Shown here: positions 6,096-13,490 of the stretch, one piece after another
Position numbering within the stretch: position 1 is the first letter of the stretch
How the letters are laid out: every line of letters starts with the position of its first letter
From: UBA1738 sp003453455
GTDB taxonomy: Bacteria; Bacillota; Clostridia; UBA1381
Direction: 5' to 3'
Length of the DNA: 14,427 nt
Assembly: GCA_946621875.1 (NCBI GenBank)
Contig: CAMOOX010000033.1
Location: 1-14,427, forward strand
Translations under genes and position numbers: made by a program
The notes under the pieces: model-generated
What the model was told of the DNA's origin: nothing
Databases searched by the model: none
The model's input: only the letters and a program-made list of their open reading frames with translations

Positions 6096-7280
6096 ATGAA
6101 GGAATTTGAATTGAAATATGGATGCAACCCAAACCAAAAACCGTCAAAGATTTTTATGAATAATGGTGGTGATTTGCCTATTGAAATTCTAAACGGCAGA
6201 CCGGGATATATAAATTTCCTTGATGCATTTAACAGTTGGCAGCTTGTAAAGGAGCTAAAAGAGGCATTAAATCTCCCAGCAGTTACTTCCTTTAAGCATG
6301 TAAGTCCGACATCCGCAGCGGTAGGAATTAAAATGTCGGACAAATTAAAAAAAGCTTGCTTTGTCGATGATATAGAAGGAATTGACGACTCTATGCTCGC
6401 AACCGCATATGCAAGGGCAAGAGGTACCGACAGAATGTGCTCATACGGTGATTGGGTGGCACTTTCCGATACTTGTGATGTTACGACCGCAAAGCTTATT
6501 TTGAGGGAGGTTTCTGATGGTGTAATTGCACCCGGATATGATGATGAGGCGCTTTCTTTACTTAAAACTAAAAGAAAAGGAACATACAATATTGTTCAGA
6601 TAGATAAGGACTATGTTCCGGAAGAAATTGAGTGTAAGCAAGTATTTGGTATAACCTTCCAGCAGGGAAGAAATAATTTCAAAATTGACAAAAATCTACT
6701 CCAAAATATTGTAACAGACTGCAAAGATATACCAGAGAGCGCTGTCCGTGACCTTATAATATCTCTTATAACTTTAAAATACACACAGTCCAATTCGGTT
6801 TGCTATGCGTATGACGGACAGGCAATAGGTGTAGGAGCTGGGCAGCAATCAAGAATACATTGCACCCGTCTTGCAGGCGGAAAAGCAGATACTTGGTTTT
6901 TAAGACAGTCTGAAAAGGTGCTTAATTTGCCGTTTTTGGAAAGCCTTAAAAGAGCAGAGCGTGATAATGTAATTGACGGATATATAAATAAGAACGAAGA
7001 AGATGTATGTGCAGACGGAATTTGGCAAAAGTATTTTACAAAAAAGCCTGAACCCTTTACCGAAAGTGAAATGAGAGAATATCTTTCGACAATTGACGGC
7101 GTATCGCTTGGGTCGGATGCATTCTTCCCATTTAGCGACAATATTGAAAGGGCCAAAAAGAGCGGAGTAAAATATATTGCAGAGCCGGGTGGTTCAATCC
7201 GTGATGATGCAGTGATAGATTGCTGTAATAAATATGGTATGACAATGGCATTTACGGGAATGCGGCTTTTCCATCATTGA
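6096..7280 (+). CDS. purH: Stand-alone AICAR formyltransferase (formyltransferase half of PurH)
   Basis: Transfers formyl from 10-formyl-THF to AICAR, giving FAICAR, step 9. The 394-residue protein corresponds to the AICARFT domain of bifunctional PurH and lacks the N-terminal MGS-like IMP cyclohydrolase domain. SFKHVSPTSAAVG (65-77) contains the catalytic Lys67-His68 pair of the family. NSVCYAYDGQAIGVGAGQQS (about 233-252) and IHCTRLAGGKAD form the second signature. SDAFFPFSDNIE and IAEPGGSIRD, followed by the closing MAFTGMRLFHH, complete the fold. It starts three bases after purO, with GAGGA in the preceding stop region. The single-domain form has been called PurV in the literature on archaeal purine synthesis; I use purH with that caveat. 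Pairing with PurO replaces bifunctional PurH. Confidence 0.93.
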   Translation: MKEFELKYGCNPNQKPSKIFMNNGGDLPIEILNGRPGYINFLDAFNSWQLVKELKEALNLPAVTSFKHVSPTSAAVGIKMSDKLKKACFVDDIEGIDDSMLATAYARARGTDRMCSYGDWVALSDTCDVTTAKLILREVSDGVIAPGYDDEALSLLKTKRKGTYNIVQIDKDYVPEEIECKQVFGITFQQGRNNFKIDKNLLQNIVTDCKDIPESAVRDLIISLITLKYTQSNSVCYAYDGQAIGVGAGQQSRIHCTRLAGGKADTWFLRQSEKVLNLPFLESLKRAERDNVIDGYINKNEEDVCADGIWQKYFTKKPEPFTESEMREYLSTIDGVSLGSDAFFPFSDNIERAKKSGVKYIAEPGGSIRDDAVIDCCNKYGMTMAFTGMRLFHH

Positions 7281-7313
7281 TAAAAGGCATTTTCTCTGAA
7301 AGGATATCAAAAT

Positions 7314-8588
7314 ATGAAGGTTATGGTAGTTGGCGGCGGCGGACGCGAGCACGCAATTATAAAGAAATTAAGAGAGAATAAGGATATTACAGAAATATTT
7401 GCTTTGCCCGGAAATGGCGGTATGGCGGAGGATTGCACCTGTATTCCGATAGGGGCAAAGGAACTTGACAGGATTGTTGATTTTGCAAAAGAAAACAAGA
7501 TTGATTATGCTGTGGTTGCACCCGATGACCCGCTTGTTTTGGGACTTTGCGATATGTTAAGGGAAGCGGGGATTGCCTGCTTTGGACCCGGAATGCGTGC
7601 AGCAATAATTGAGGGAAGCAAGGTTTTTTCAAAAAACCTTATGAAAAAATACGGTATTCCTACGGCTTCGTATGAGGTTTTTGATGATGCCGAAAAGGCG
7701 CTTTCATACATAAAATCTGCATCTATGCCGCAGGTCATTAAGGCAGATGGTTTAGCTCTCGGAAAGGGCGTTATTATAGCTAAGACCCATAAAGAAGCTG
7801 AAAATGCAATTTTTGAAATAATGAAAAATAAGAAATTCGGCGATAGCGGAAACAGTATTGTGATTGAGGAGTATTTAGAAGGACCAGAGGTGTCGGTACT
7901 TGCATTTACTGACGGAGAGACTATTGTACCTATGGTTTCCTCAATGGATCATAAGCGTGCAAAGGATAATGATATGGGGCTAAATACAGGCGGAATGGGA
8001 ACGGTTGCGCCTAATCCCTATTTTACAAAAGAAATTGAAAAGGAATGTATGGACAAAATCTTTATCCCGACATTAAATGCGATGAATAAAGAGGGAAGAA
8101 GATTTGAGGGGTGTCTTTATTTTGGGCTTATGCTGACAAAAAACGGCCCGAAGGTAATTGAATATAACTGCCGTTTCGGCGACCCTGAAACGCAGGTTGT
8201 GCTTCCGCTTTTAGAAAGTGATTTATACACTGTGATGAGGGCGGTATCGGACGGCAAATTAAAGGCTTGTGATGTAAAATTTTCCGATAAATCCGCTTGT
8301 TGTGTTGTAATGGCGTCAAAGGGCTATCCTGAAAGCTATGAAAAGGGATATGAAATAACGGCAGATGATGAGGTCAGGGATTTTATATATTTTGCAGGCG
8401 CAGACATAAAGGATAATAAGCTTGTAACAGCAGGAGGACGCGTCTTGGGCGTTACGGCGGTAGAAGACGATTTGGAAACCGCCATAAAATCGGCTTATGA
8501 AAAGGTATCGAAAATCAGATTTGAAAACAGGTATTTCAGACACGATATAGGAGCGAAAGCACTTTTGGCAATAAAGGGGGAAAAATGA
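7314..8588 (+). CDS. purD: Phosphoribosylamine-glycine ligase (GAR synthetase, PurD)
   Basis: ATP-grasp ligase joining phosphoribosylamine and glycine to GAR, step 2. The 424 residues are the expected length. The N-terminal VGGGGREHA (6-14) is the phosphate-binding loop of the pre-ATP-grasp domain. KADGLALGKGV marks the ATP-grasp core, LNTGGMGTVAP lies near residue 225, and NCRFGDPETQ near 285 carries Mg-ATP ligands. The start ATG follows AAAGGA (7299-7304) with nine bases between. The 33-base gap after the formyltransferase gene is the largest within the operon, but it holds no terminator. PurD normally receives unstable phosphoribosylamine from PurF, which matters because the PurF here is atypical. 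Confidence 0.97.
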   Translation: MKVMVVGGGGREHAIIKKLRENKDITEIFALPGNGGMAEDCTCIPIGAKELDRIVDFAKENKIDYAVVAPDDPLVLGLCDMLREAGIACFGPGMRAAIIEGSKVFSKNLMKKYGIPTASYEVFDDAEKALSYIKSASMPQVIKADGLALGKGVIIAKTHKEAENAIFEIMKNKKFGDSGNSIVIEEYLEGPEVSVLAFTDGETIVPMVSSMDHKRAKDNDMGLNTGGMGTVAPNPYFTKEIEKECMDKIFIPTLNAMNKEGRRFEGCLYFGLMLTKNGPKVIEYNCRFGDPETQVVLPLLESDLYTVMRAVSDGKLKACDVKFSDKSACCVVMASKGYPESYEKGYEITADDEVRDFIYFAGADIKDNKLVTAGGRVLGVTAVEDDLETAIKSAYEKVSKIRFENRYFRHDIGAKALLAIKGEK

Positions 8589-8589
8589 A

Positions 8590-11500
8590 GTGATTTCAAG
8601 ACTTTTTGTAGAACGGAAAGAGGGACTTGCGCAGGAGGCAGAGGCTCTTTTTAAAGATGCAAAATTTCTTTTGGGCGTGGATAAAATAGAAAAGGTCAGA
8701 ATTATTAACAGATATGATGTTGAAAATGTATCTTATGAAATATTAGAAAGAGCAAAAAGAACAGTTTTTTCTGAGCCGCAGACCGATAATATCACAGAAG
8801 AACTTAAAATTGACTCGGATTTTGTGTTTGCAACAGAATACCTTCCAGGTCAGTTTGACCAAAGAGCAGATTCCGCATCTGTTTGTATTCAGCTTATGTC
8901 AAGGGGTGAAAGACCTGTTATTAAAACCGCAAAAATATATATGCTTTACGGAAAGATAACGACAGATGACCTTTTGGCTATCAAAAAATATGTAATAAAT
9001 CCGGTTGAAGCAAGAGAAGCGTCTTTTGAGATGCCGAAGACGCTTGATGTAGCTTATGACATTCCTACAAAAGTTAAAATTTTAGACGGATTTATCAGTT
9101 TATCGCCATCAGAGCTTAAAGAGTTTATAAAAGATTACGGACTTGCTATGGATATTGATGATATAGCATTCTGTCAGGAATATTTTATTAAAGAAGGCAG
9201 AAATCCGACAATAACGGAAATAAGAATGATTGACACCTATTGGTCGGACCATTGCAGACACACTACATTTTTAACGGGAATAGACAGCGTTAAGTTTGAA
9301 GACGAACTGGTTGAAAAAACATATAAAGAATATCTTAACATCCGCAAGTCATTAAAGCGTGAAAATAAGCCGATAACACTTATGGATATAGCAACTGTTG
9401 CGGCAAGATATTTAAAGAGTACGGGAAAACTTGAAAAGCTTGATGATTCTGAGGAAATAAACGCATGCACAGTAAAAATTGAGGTAGAAAAAGACGGGAA
9501 AAAGGAGCCGTGGCTTTTGCTATTTAAGAATGAAACGCATAATCATCCCACGGAAATAGAACCCTTTGGCGGTGCGGCAACCTGTATCGGCGGCGCAATA
9601 AGAGATCCGCTTTCAGGAAGAGCATATGTATATGGCGCAATGAGGGTTACGGGGGCGGCAAATCCGCTTTTGCCGATTTCCGAGACTATAAACGGAAAAT
9701 TGCCGCAGCGAAAAATTGTCACAACTGCGGCGGCAGGGTATTCCTCCTACGGAAATCAGATAGGACTTGCAACAGGAATTGTAGATGAAATATATCACGA
9801 GGGATATGTGGCAAAAAGAATGGAAATCGGCGCTGTAATTGCGGCAGTTCCACAAGAAAATGTGAGGCGTGAAACACCTTTAAAAGGTGATGTTGTAATT
9901 TTACTTGGTGGAGATACGGGACGGGATGGATGCGGAGGAGCAACAGGGTCATCAAAATCCCATACAGTAAGCTCTCTTGAAACCTGCGGAGCAGAGGTAC
10001 AAAAGGGAAATGCACCGGAAGAGCGCAAATTGCAGCGATTTTTCCGAAATAAAGAAGCAAGCCTTATGATAAAGCGCTGTAACGATTTTGGTGCAGGCGG
10101 CGTTTCTGTTGCAATAGGTGAGCTTGCAGACGGACTTGAAATAAATCTTAATGCAGTTCCCAAAAAGTACGAGGGACTTGACGGAACAGAACTGGCAATA
10201 AGTGAATCACAGGAGCGAATGGCGGTTGTCATAGAAAGGGAGAATGTCGAAAGATTTATAAATCTTGCAGAAAAGGAAAACTTGAAAGCAACGCCTGTTG
10301 CCGTAGTCACCGACCAAAACCGTCTTATAATGAACTGGAACGGCGAACAAATTGTAAATATAAGCCGTGAATTTCTTAATTCCAACGGTGCGGAAAAACA
10401 TATTGATGTAGCTGTTGCTCCTTGTGCGAATTATAAAAAAGAGGTGTCCGGCAACTTTACATCAAATTATTTAAATATGGTGAGCGACCTTAATATTTGC
10501 TCAAAAAGAGGACTTTCGGAAAGATTTGATTCTACTATTGGCGCAGGAACCGTGCTTATGCCGTTTGGCGGAAAAAATCAGCGCACCCCCATACAGGCTA
10601 TGGTTCATAAAATCCCTGCTGAAAACGGAGATACAAACACTTGTTCTGCTATGGCATACGGATTTAATCCGTTTATTTCTGAAAAGAGTCCTTATCACGG
10701 CGCATACTTGGCAGTTATTGAATCAATCTGCAAATTGATTGCAGTTGGCACGGATTTTAAGGATGTATATCTTACTTTCCAGGAATACTTTGAAAAGCCC
10801 GAAAAGAATCCAAATCGTTGGGGAAAGCCATTTCAAGCGCTTTTAGGAGCTTTTAAGGCACAAATGGATTTTGGTGTTGCTGCAATTGGAGGAAAGGACT
10901 CCATGAGCGGAAGCTTTGATAATCTGCATGTGCCGCCGACGCTTGTTTCCTTTGCCGTGACAACGGATAGTGTTGACAGAGTAGTTTCACCTGAATTTAA
11001 AAAAGCAGGGAATAAGGTTGTAATGATTTCTCCCAAATACGGTAAAGATGGTCTGCCTGATAAGGATTCACTAATCAATGTGTTTAAAAGGGTTCATACT
11101 CTGCTTGGTAAAAATGCGGTTTCTTGCTATACTCTTACGATGGGCGGGATGGCAGAAGCCGTAATTAAAATGTGTATGGGTAACGGCTTTGGATTTGAGT
11201 ATGATGAAAGCTTGAACTGTCAGGATATTTTCGGATATGGTTACGGGTCGTTTATCCTCGAAATAGAGGGCGAAACCGATGAAAAGGTAATAGGCAGGGT
11301 ATGCGAAGACAAGGCGATTTCATTTAAAGGCGAAAGAATACCACTTGAAGAGCTTGAAAACAGTTATGAAAGTAAGCTTGAAAGCGTGTTTAATACCAAA
11401 ATTAAAGAAGAAAACAAAATCACTGATATTCCTGCTTGCTGCGAAAAAGTTACAAAATCGGCAAATATCAAATCGGCAAAACCAACTGTCCTTATCCCTG

Positions 11501-12279
11501 TTTTTCCGGGAACAAACTGCGAATATGACAGTAAAAAGGCTGTTTGTGCATCAGGTGCAGATGCTGAAATATTTGTTATAAACAATCTTACAAAAGACGG
11601 CGTTGCACGGAGCGTTGAGGAGTTTTCTAAAAAAATAAAATCATCGCAGATGATTTTTATTCCGGGAGGATTTTCCGGAGGTGACGAGCCTGACGGAAGC
11701 GGCAAATTCATATCGGCATTTTTCAGAAATGATGCGATAAAAAATGAGGTACATAATTTGCTTAAAAACCGTGACGGACTTATACTCGGTATATGCAACG
11801 GATTTCAGGCACTTATAAAATTAGGACTTGTTCCGTTTGGCGAAATTGTGGATATAGAGGATAATTTTCCAACGCTTACATTCAATACAATTTTACGTCA
11901 TCAGTCCAAAATAGTGAGAACAAAGGTTGTATCGGCAAAATCACCGTGGCTTTCTGCCACATCTGCGGGTGAAATTTATAATGTTCCGATTTCCCACGGC
12001 GAAGGCAGATTTTTTGCAGACGAGAAATGGATAGAAAAACTCTCGAAAAATGGGCAGATAGCAACGCAATATGTGGATTTGGACGGAAATCCGACTATGG
12101 ATATAGAATTTAATCCAAATGGCTCTGTTTGCGCAATTGAGGGTATAACCTCGCCTGACGGCAGAGTTTTTGGAAAAATGGGGCATAGCGAGCGAATAGG
12201 CAAAAACCTTTATAAGAATGTTTTGGGCGATTATGATATGCACCTGTTCCAGTCTGCTGTCAGATATTTTAAGTCATAA
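8590..12279 (+). CDS. purL: Phosphoribosylformylglycinamidine synthase, single-chain (PurL)
   Basis: Converts FGAR, glutamine and ATP to FGAM, step 4. At 1229 residues this is the large single-chain form; small PurS and PurQ subunits are unnecessary. Order of parts: a divergent N-terminal PurS-like region, YWSDHCRHTTFLTG near 217-230, the ATP site NETHNHPTEIEPFGG near 313-327, a second PurM-like half, and a C-terminal class I glutaminase beginning near residue 965. The glutaminase triad is complete: Cys1069 in GICNGFQAL, and His1136 and Glu1138 in SHGEGRFF. The start is GTG at 8590, one base after the purD stop, supported by GGGGG (8576-8580) nine bases upstream; the ATG at 8585 reads only two codons before a stop. 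Unlike the PurF in this operon, its amidotransferase site is intact. The length and order fit the clostridial clade of PurL. Confidence 0.97.
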   Translation: MISRLFVERKEGLAQEAEALFKDAKFLLGVDKIEKVRIINRYDVENVSYEILERAKRTVFSEPQTDNITEELKIDSDFVFATEYLPGQFDQRADSASVCIQLMSRGERPVIKTAKIYMLYGKITTDDLLAIKKYVINPVEAREASFEMPKTLDVAYDIPTKVKILDGFISLSPSELKEFIKDYGLAMDIDDIAFCQEYFIKEGRNPTITEIRMIDTYWSDHCRHTTFLTGIDSVKFEDELVEKTYKEYLNIRKSLKRENKPITLMDIATVAARYLKSTGKLEKLDDSEEINACTVKIEVEKDGKKEPWLLLFKNETHNHPTEIEPFGGAATCIGGAIRDPLSGRAYVYGAMRVTGAANPLLPISETINGKLPQRKIVTTAAAGYSSYGNQIGLATGIVDEIYHEGYVAKRMEIGAVIAAVPQENVRRETPLKGDVVILLGGDTGRDGCGGATGSSKSHTVSSLETCGAEVQKGNAPEERKLQRFFRNKEASLMIKRCNDFGAGGVSVAIGELADGLEINLNAVPKKYEGLDGTELAISESQERMAVVIERENVERFINLAEKENLKATPVAVVTDQNRLIMNWNGEQIVNISREFLNSNGAEKHIDVAVAPCANYKKEVSGNFTSNYLNMVSDLNICSKRGLSERFDSTIGAGTVLMPFGGKNQRTPIQAMVHKIPAENGDTNTCSAMAYGFNPFISEKSPYHGAYLAVIESICKLIAVGTDFKDVYLTFQEYFEKPEKNPNRWGKPFQALLGAFKAQMDFGVAAIGGKDSMSGSFDNLHVPPTLVSFAVTTDSVDRVVSPEFKKAGNKVVMISPKYGKDGLPDKDSLINVFKRVHTLLGKNAVSCYTLTMGGMAEAVIKMCMGNGFGFEYDESLNCQDIFGYGYGSFILEIEGETDEKVIGRVCEDKAISFKGERIPLEELENSYESKLESVFNTKIKEENKITDIPACCEKVTKSANIKSAKPTVLIPVFPGTNCEYDSKKAVCASGADAEIFVINNLTKDGVARSVEEFSKKIKSSQMIFIPGGFSGGDEPDGSGKFISAFFRNDAIKNEVHNLLKNRDGLILGICNGFQALIKLGLVPFGEIVDIEDNFPTLTFNTILRHQSKIVRTKVVSAKSPWLSATSAGEIYNVPISHGEGRFFADEKWIEKLSKNGQIATQYVDLDGNPTMDIEFNPNGSVCAIEGITSPDGRVFGKMGHSERIGKNLYKNVLGDYDMHLFQSAVRYFKS

Positions 12280-12356
12280 CTACCAGTAAACTGTGCTGGC
12301 TTGCTCTGCTCATAGAAGGGACTATTACAGGATTAACCTCTGTAAGAGGCACCAAA

Positions 12357-12394
12357 AAGGGTATAACCATCTTAATTAAAATGGTTATACCCTT
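12357..12394. terminator. Bidirectional terminator between purL and the convergent minus-strand gene
   Basis: AAGGGTATAACCAT (12357-12370) pairs perfectly with 12381-12394 over 14 bp around a 10-base loop. On the minus strand the stem is followed by TTTTT (plus-strand A's at 12354-12358), giving a good terminator for the gene ending at 12409. On the plus strand the T tract is weak (AGTATTTTA), but the stem alone should still mark the end of the purine operon. The 77 bases between purL and the stem hold only short weak hairpins (for example 12337-12349) and no gene. Confidence 0.8.
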
Positions 12395-12408
12395 AGTATT
12401 TTATGAAA

Positions 12409-12888
12409 TTACAGTTTGCTTACCAGCCAAATCAATATTCCAAGCAAAACAAATGCAGCGACAAAAAGACCTATGCCGAAACGATTGTTTTTAGGCGGTT
12501 GATAGTCGTATTCATGAACTTTCGGACTGCAATCATTTTGTATAGGTTGGGTTTTGGGAGCATACATCTTACTTTGCGGATAATTGAGATGACGATATTG
12601 TGCAAGCGGGTCTGTTTGATTCATAATCCGCTCATAAAAATTATCAAGCCACAGTTCGTCATCATGCTCGCACATATTGGATTCATTGCAATTAGGCTCG
12701 TGGGAAATTTGATTTCTCACCCAGCGGTAATGCTTGAGCCTTTTAAAATCTTCATTCCAAGAAGGGACATAGCGAGGGCCTTTTGGAGTATTTGCCATTT
12801 CGTCGATATATGCAGATAACCGCCTGTCATCATTCAAAACTTCTCCGCAAAGTTTTTCCAAATGCTTATATGAGTCTATAAATCCCAT
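12409..12888 (-). CDS. Small tail-anchored membrane protein with a HEPN-like motif
   Basis: I recognise the general look of this protein from Firmicutes genomes but know no established function. It has 159 residues. The N-terminal soluble part (about 1-100) appears helical and contains KHYRWVRNQISHEP (52-65); Arg58-Asn59-x3-His63 fits the Rx4-6H active-site motif of HEPN domains, many of which are RNases in toxin, defence or RNA-processing systems. Residues 101-135 form a polar, proline- and glutamine-rich linker. Residues about 137-156 are one hydrophobic helix followed only by SKL, so the protein would be anchored by its C-terminus with the rest in the cytoplasm. There is no signal peptide. 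The ATG has GGGAG six bases upstream. The gene ends at the terminator shared with purL. It sits between the operon and a tRNA-Ser fragment. The HEPN assignment is inference from one motif. Confidence 0.75.
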   Translation of the reverse strand: MGFIDSYKHLEKLCGEVLNDDRRLSAYIDEMANTPKGPRYVPSWNEDFKRLKHYRWVRNQISHEPNCNESNMCEHDDELWLDNFYERIMNQTDPLAQYRHLNYPQSKMYAPKTQPIQNDCSPKVHEYDYQPPKNNRFGIGLFVAAFVLLGILIWLVSKL

Positions 12889-12906
12889 AATAATCTCCCA
12901 TAAAGT

Positions 12907-12936
12907 AAAAACCGCAAGATAAAACTTGCGGTTTTT
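12907..12936. terminator. Hairpin terminator, probably the original tRNA-Ser terminator on the minus strand
   Basis: AAAAACCGCAAG (12907-12918) pairs perfectly with CTTGCGGTTTTT (12925-12936) around a 6-base loop. Both strands finish in a run of T's (seven on plus, five on minus), so it works either way. It lies 20 bases beyond the CCA end of the tRNA-Ser fragment, the usual place for a tRNA terminator, and just upstream of the minus-strand gene. Confidence 0.75.
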
Positions 12937-12955
12937 TTGCGGTAAAACCGCTCAT

Positions 12956-13011
12956 TGGCGGAGAGGATGGGATTCGAACCCATGTGCGGTTGCCCGCAAA
13001 CTGATTTCGAG
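12956..13011 (-). other. 3' half of tRNA-Ser(CGA), probable attachment site of an integrative element
   Basis: On the minus strand, from 13011 down to 12956, the sequence gives an anticodon loop CTCGAAA (anticodon CGA), the 3' strand of the anticodon stem TCAGT, a long serine-type variable arm (TGCGG, GCAA loop, CCGCA), a T-arm (ATGGG, TTCGAAT, CCCAT), the acceptor 3' strand CCTCTCC, G and CCA. The bases before the loop (AATAA) do not pair with TCAGT, and no GGAGAGG acceptor 5' strand occurs in the following 250 bases. So the tRNA is cut at the anticodon loop. Duplicated tRNA 3' halves of this kind are the standard scar of tyrosine-recombinase integration. The element should lie to the right, with the intact tRNA at its far end. 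Confidence 0.8.
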
Positions 13012-13046
13012 TTATTTGGACTATTAAGAAATTCGGGTACATTTAT

Positions 13047-13230
13047 GGAACTATACGGAAGTTTGAGGAACGAAAAAGTCAATATTTATGCGGGTTAAAG
13101 ACAATTAAATCGTTACGCGCTTTGTCACGGTCAAAGTTCCCTCAATTTTTACCAAAAATACGCCTTTTTTGCAAAAATGAGGGAACTTTGAGGGAACTAC
13201 GAACTTGCATTTAGTACTTTCTGCGGGAAC
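13047..13230. repeat. Cluster of GGAAC / TTGAGGGAAC boxes beside the attachment site
   Basis: The inverted pair TCAAAGTTCCCTCA (13131-13144) and TGAGGGAACTTTGA (13178-13191) matches over 14 bp. The right arm is followed in direct order by a second TGAGGGAACT (13189-13198), giving an 11-bp tandem with 13178-13187. Related boxes are TTGAGGAAC (13063-13071), TGGAAC (13046-13051) and GCGGGAACTTGA (13224-13234). Such arrays next to an attachment core resemble integrase arm-type or excisionase sites. The stretch 13012-13283 has no credible gene. Confidence 0.6.
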
Positions 13231-13258
13231 TTGATGGAAATAACAAATCACCTATCAT
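13231..13258 (+). promoter_or_regulatory. Possible promoter for the small hydrophobic protein gene
   Basis: TTGATG (13231-13236) and TATCAT (13253-13258) are 16 bp apart, matching the consensus at 4 of 6 and 5 of 6 positions. If used, transcription would start near 13265, about 19 bases before the ATG. The -10 box would lie within the inverted repeat 13245-13282. The support is weak. Confidence 0.35.
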
Positions 13259-13282
13259 TGAACATTGAAAAAGAGGTGATTT
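13245..13282 (+). promoter_or_regulatory. Inverted repeat enclosing the ribosome binding site of the next gene
   Basis: AAATCACCT (13245-13253) pairs perfectly with AGGTGATTT (13274-13282). The right arm contains most of the ribosome binding site GAGGTG (13273-13278), five bases before the ATG at 13284. In a long transcript the hairpin would hide the ribosome binding site. If transcription starts near 13265, the two arms would instead act as a DNA operator around the -10 box. The coupled downstream gene encodes a DNA-binding protein that could be its ligand (inference). Confidence 0.55.
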
Positions 13283-13283
13283 T

Positions 13284-13490
13284 ATGAGGAATAATGTCGA
13301 AAAAGCAAATAAAGCTTATATTGAAGAAAATAAACTTTACAATTGGTGCGAATTTTTAAAAATGATAGCACTTGGATTAGTAAAAAATCTTTTTTACACA
13401 TTGTTTATTATACCACTCCTAAAAGCATCAAAAACCTTATCAACTATGATTAAATTTGTATTTGATGCCAAAGGTGGTGTAATCAAATGA
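13284..13490 (+). CDS. Small hydrophobic/amphipathic protein, unidentified
   Basis: I do not recognise this 68-residue protein. The first 20 residues are polar and charged (MRNNVEKANKAYIEENKLYN). Residues about 23-45 are largely hydrophobic (FLKMIALGLV, then FYTLFIIPLL) and probably form one membrane-associated helix. The end (KASKTLSTMIKFVFDAKGG) is basic and amphipathic. GAGGTG (13273-13278) lies five bases before the ATG. Its stop overlaps the start of the next gene as ATGA (13487-13490), so the two are probably translationally coupled. It is the first gene inside the presumed element. The reading frame is convincing because of the ribosome binding site and the coupling; no function can be assigned. 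Confidence 0.7.
   Translation: MRNNVEKANKAYIEENKLYNWCEFLKMIALGLVKNLFYTLFIIPLLKASKTLSTMIKFVFDAKGGVIK

Noticed and set aside
5786..6589. Long minus-strand open frame of 267 codons across purO and the formyltransferase gene
   Set aside because: It is an antisense shadow over two conserved genes, with serine-rich low-information composition and no ribosome binding site.
7281..7313. Operon break before purD
   Set aside because: The 33-base gap has neither a hairpin with a T tract nor a consensus promoter.
12403..12819. Plus-strand open frame of 138 codons
   Set aside because: It is antisense to the better-supported minus-strand gene, which has a ribosome binding site, a terminator and a clean membrane anchor.
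12956..13011. Intact tRNA-Ser gene
   Set aside because: The bases before the anticodon loop do not pair with TCAGT, and no GGAGAGG acceptor strand or D-arm follows within 250 bases.
12876..13082. Minus-strand open frame of 68 codons
   Set aside because: It translates through the tRNA-Ser fragment and the hairpin terminator; frames of this sort over tRNA genes are artefacts.
13012..13283. CRISPR array or transposon end for the repeated GGAAC boxes
   Set aside because: The boxes are short, unevenly spaced and in both orientations, without unique spacers of constant length and without a transposase gene.
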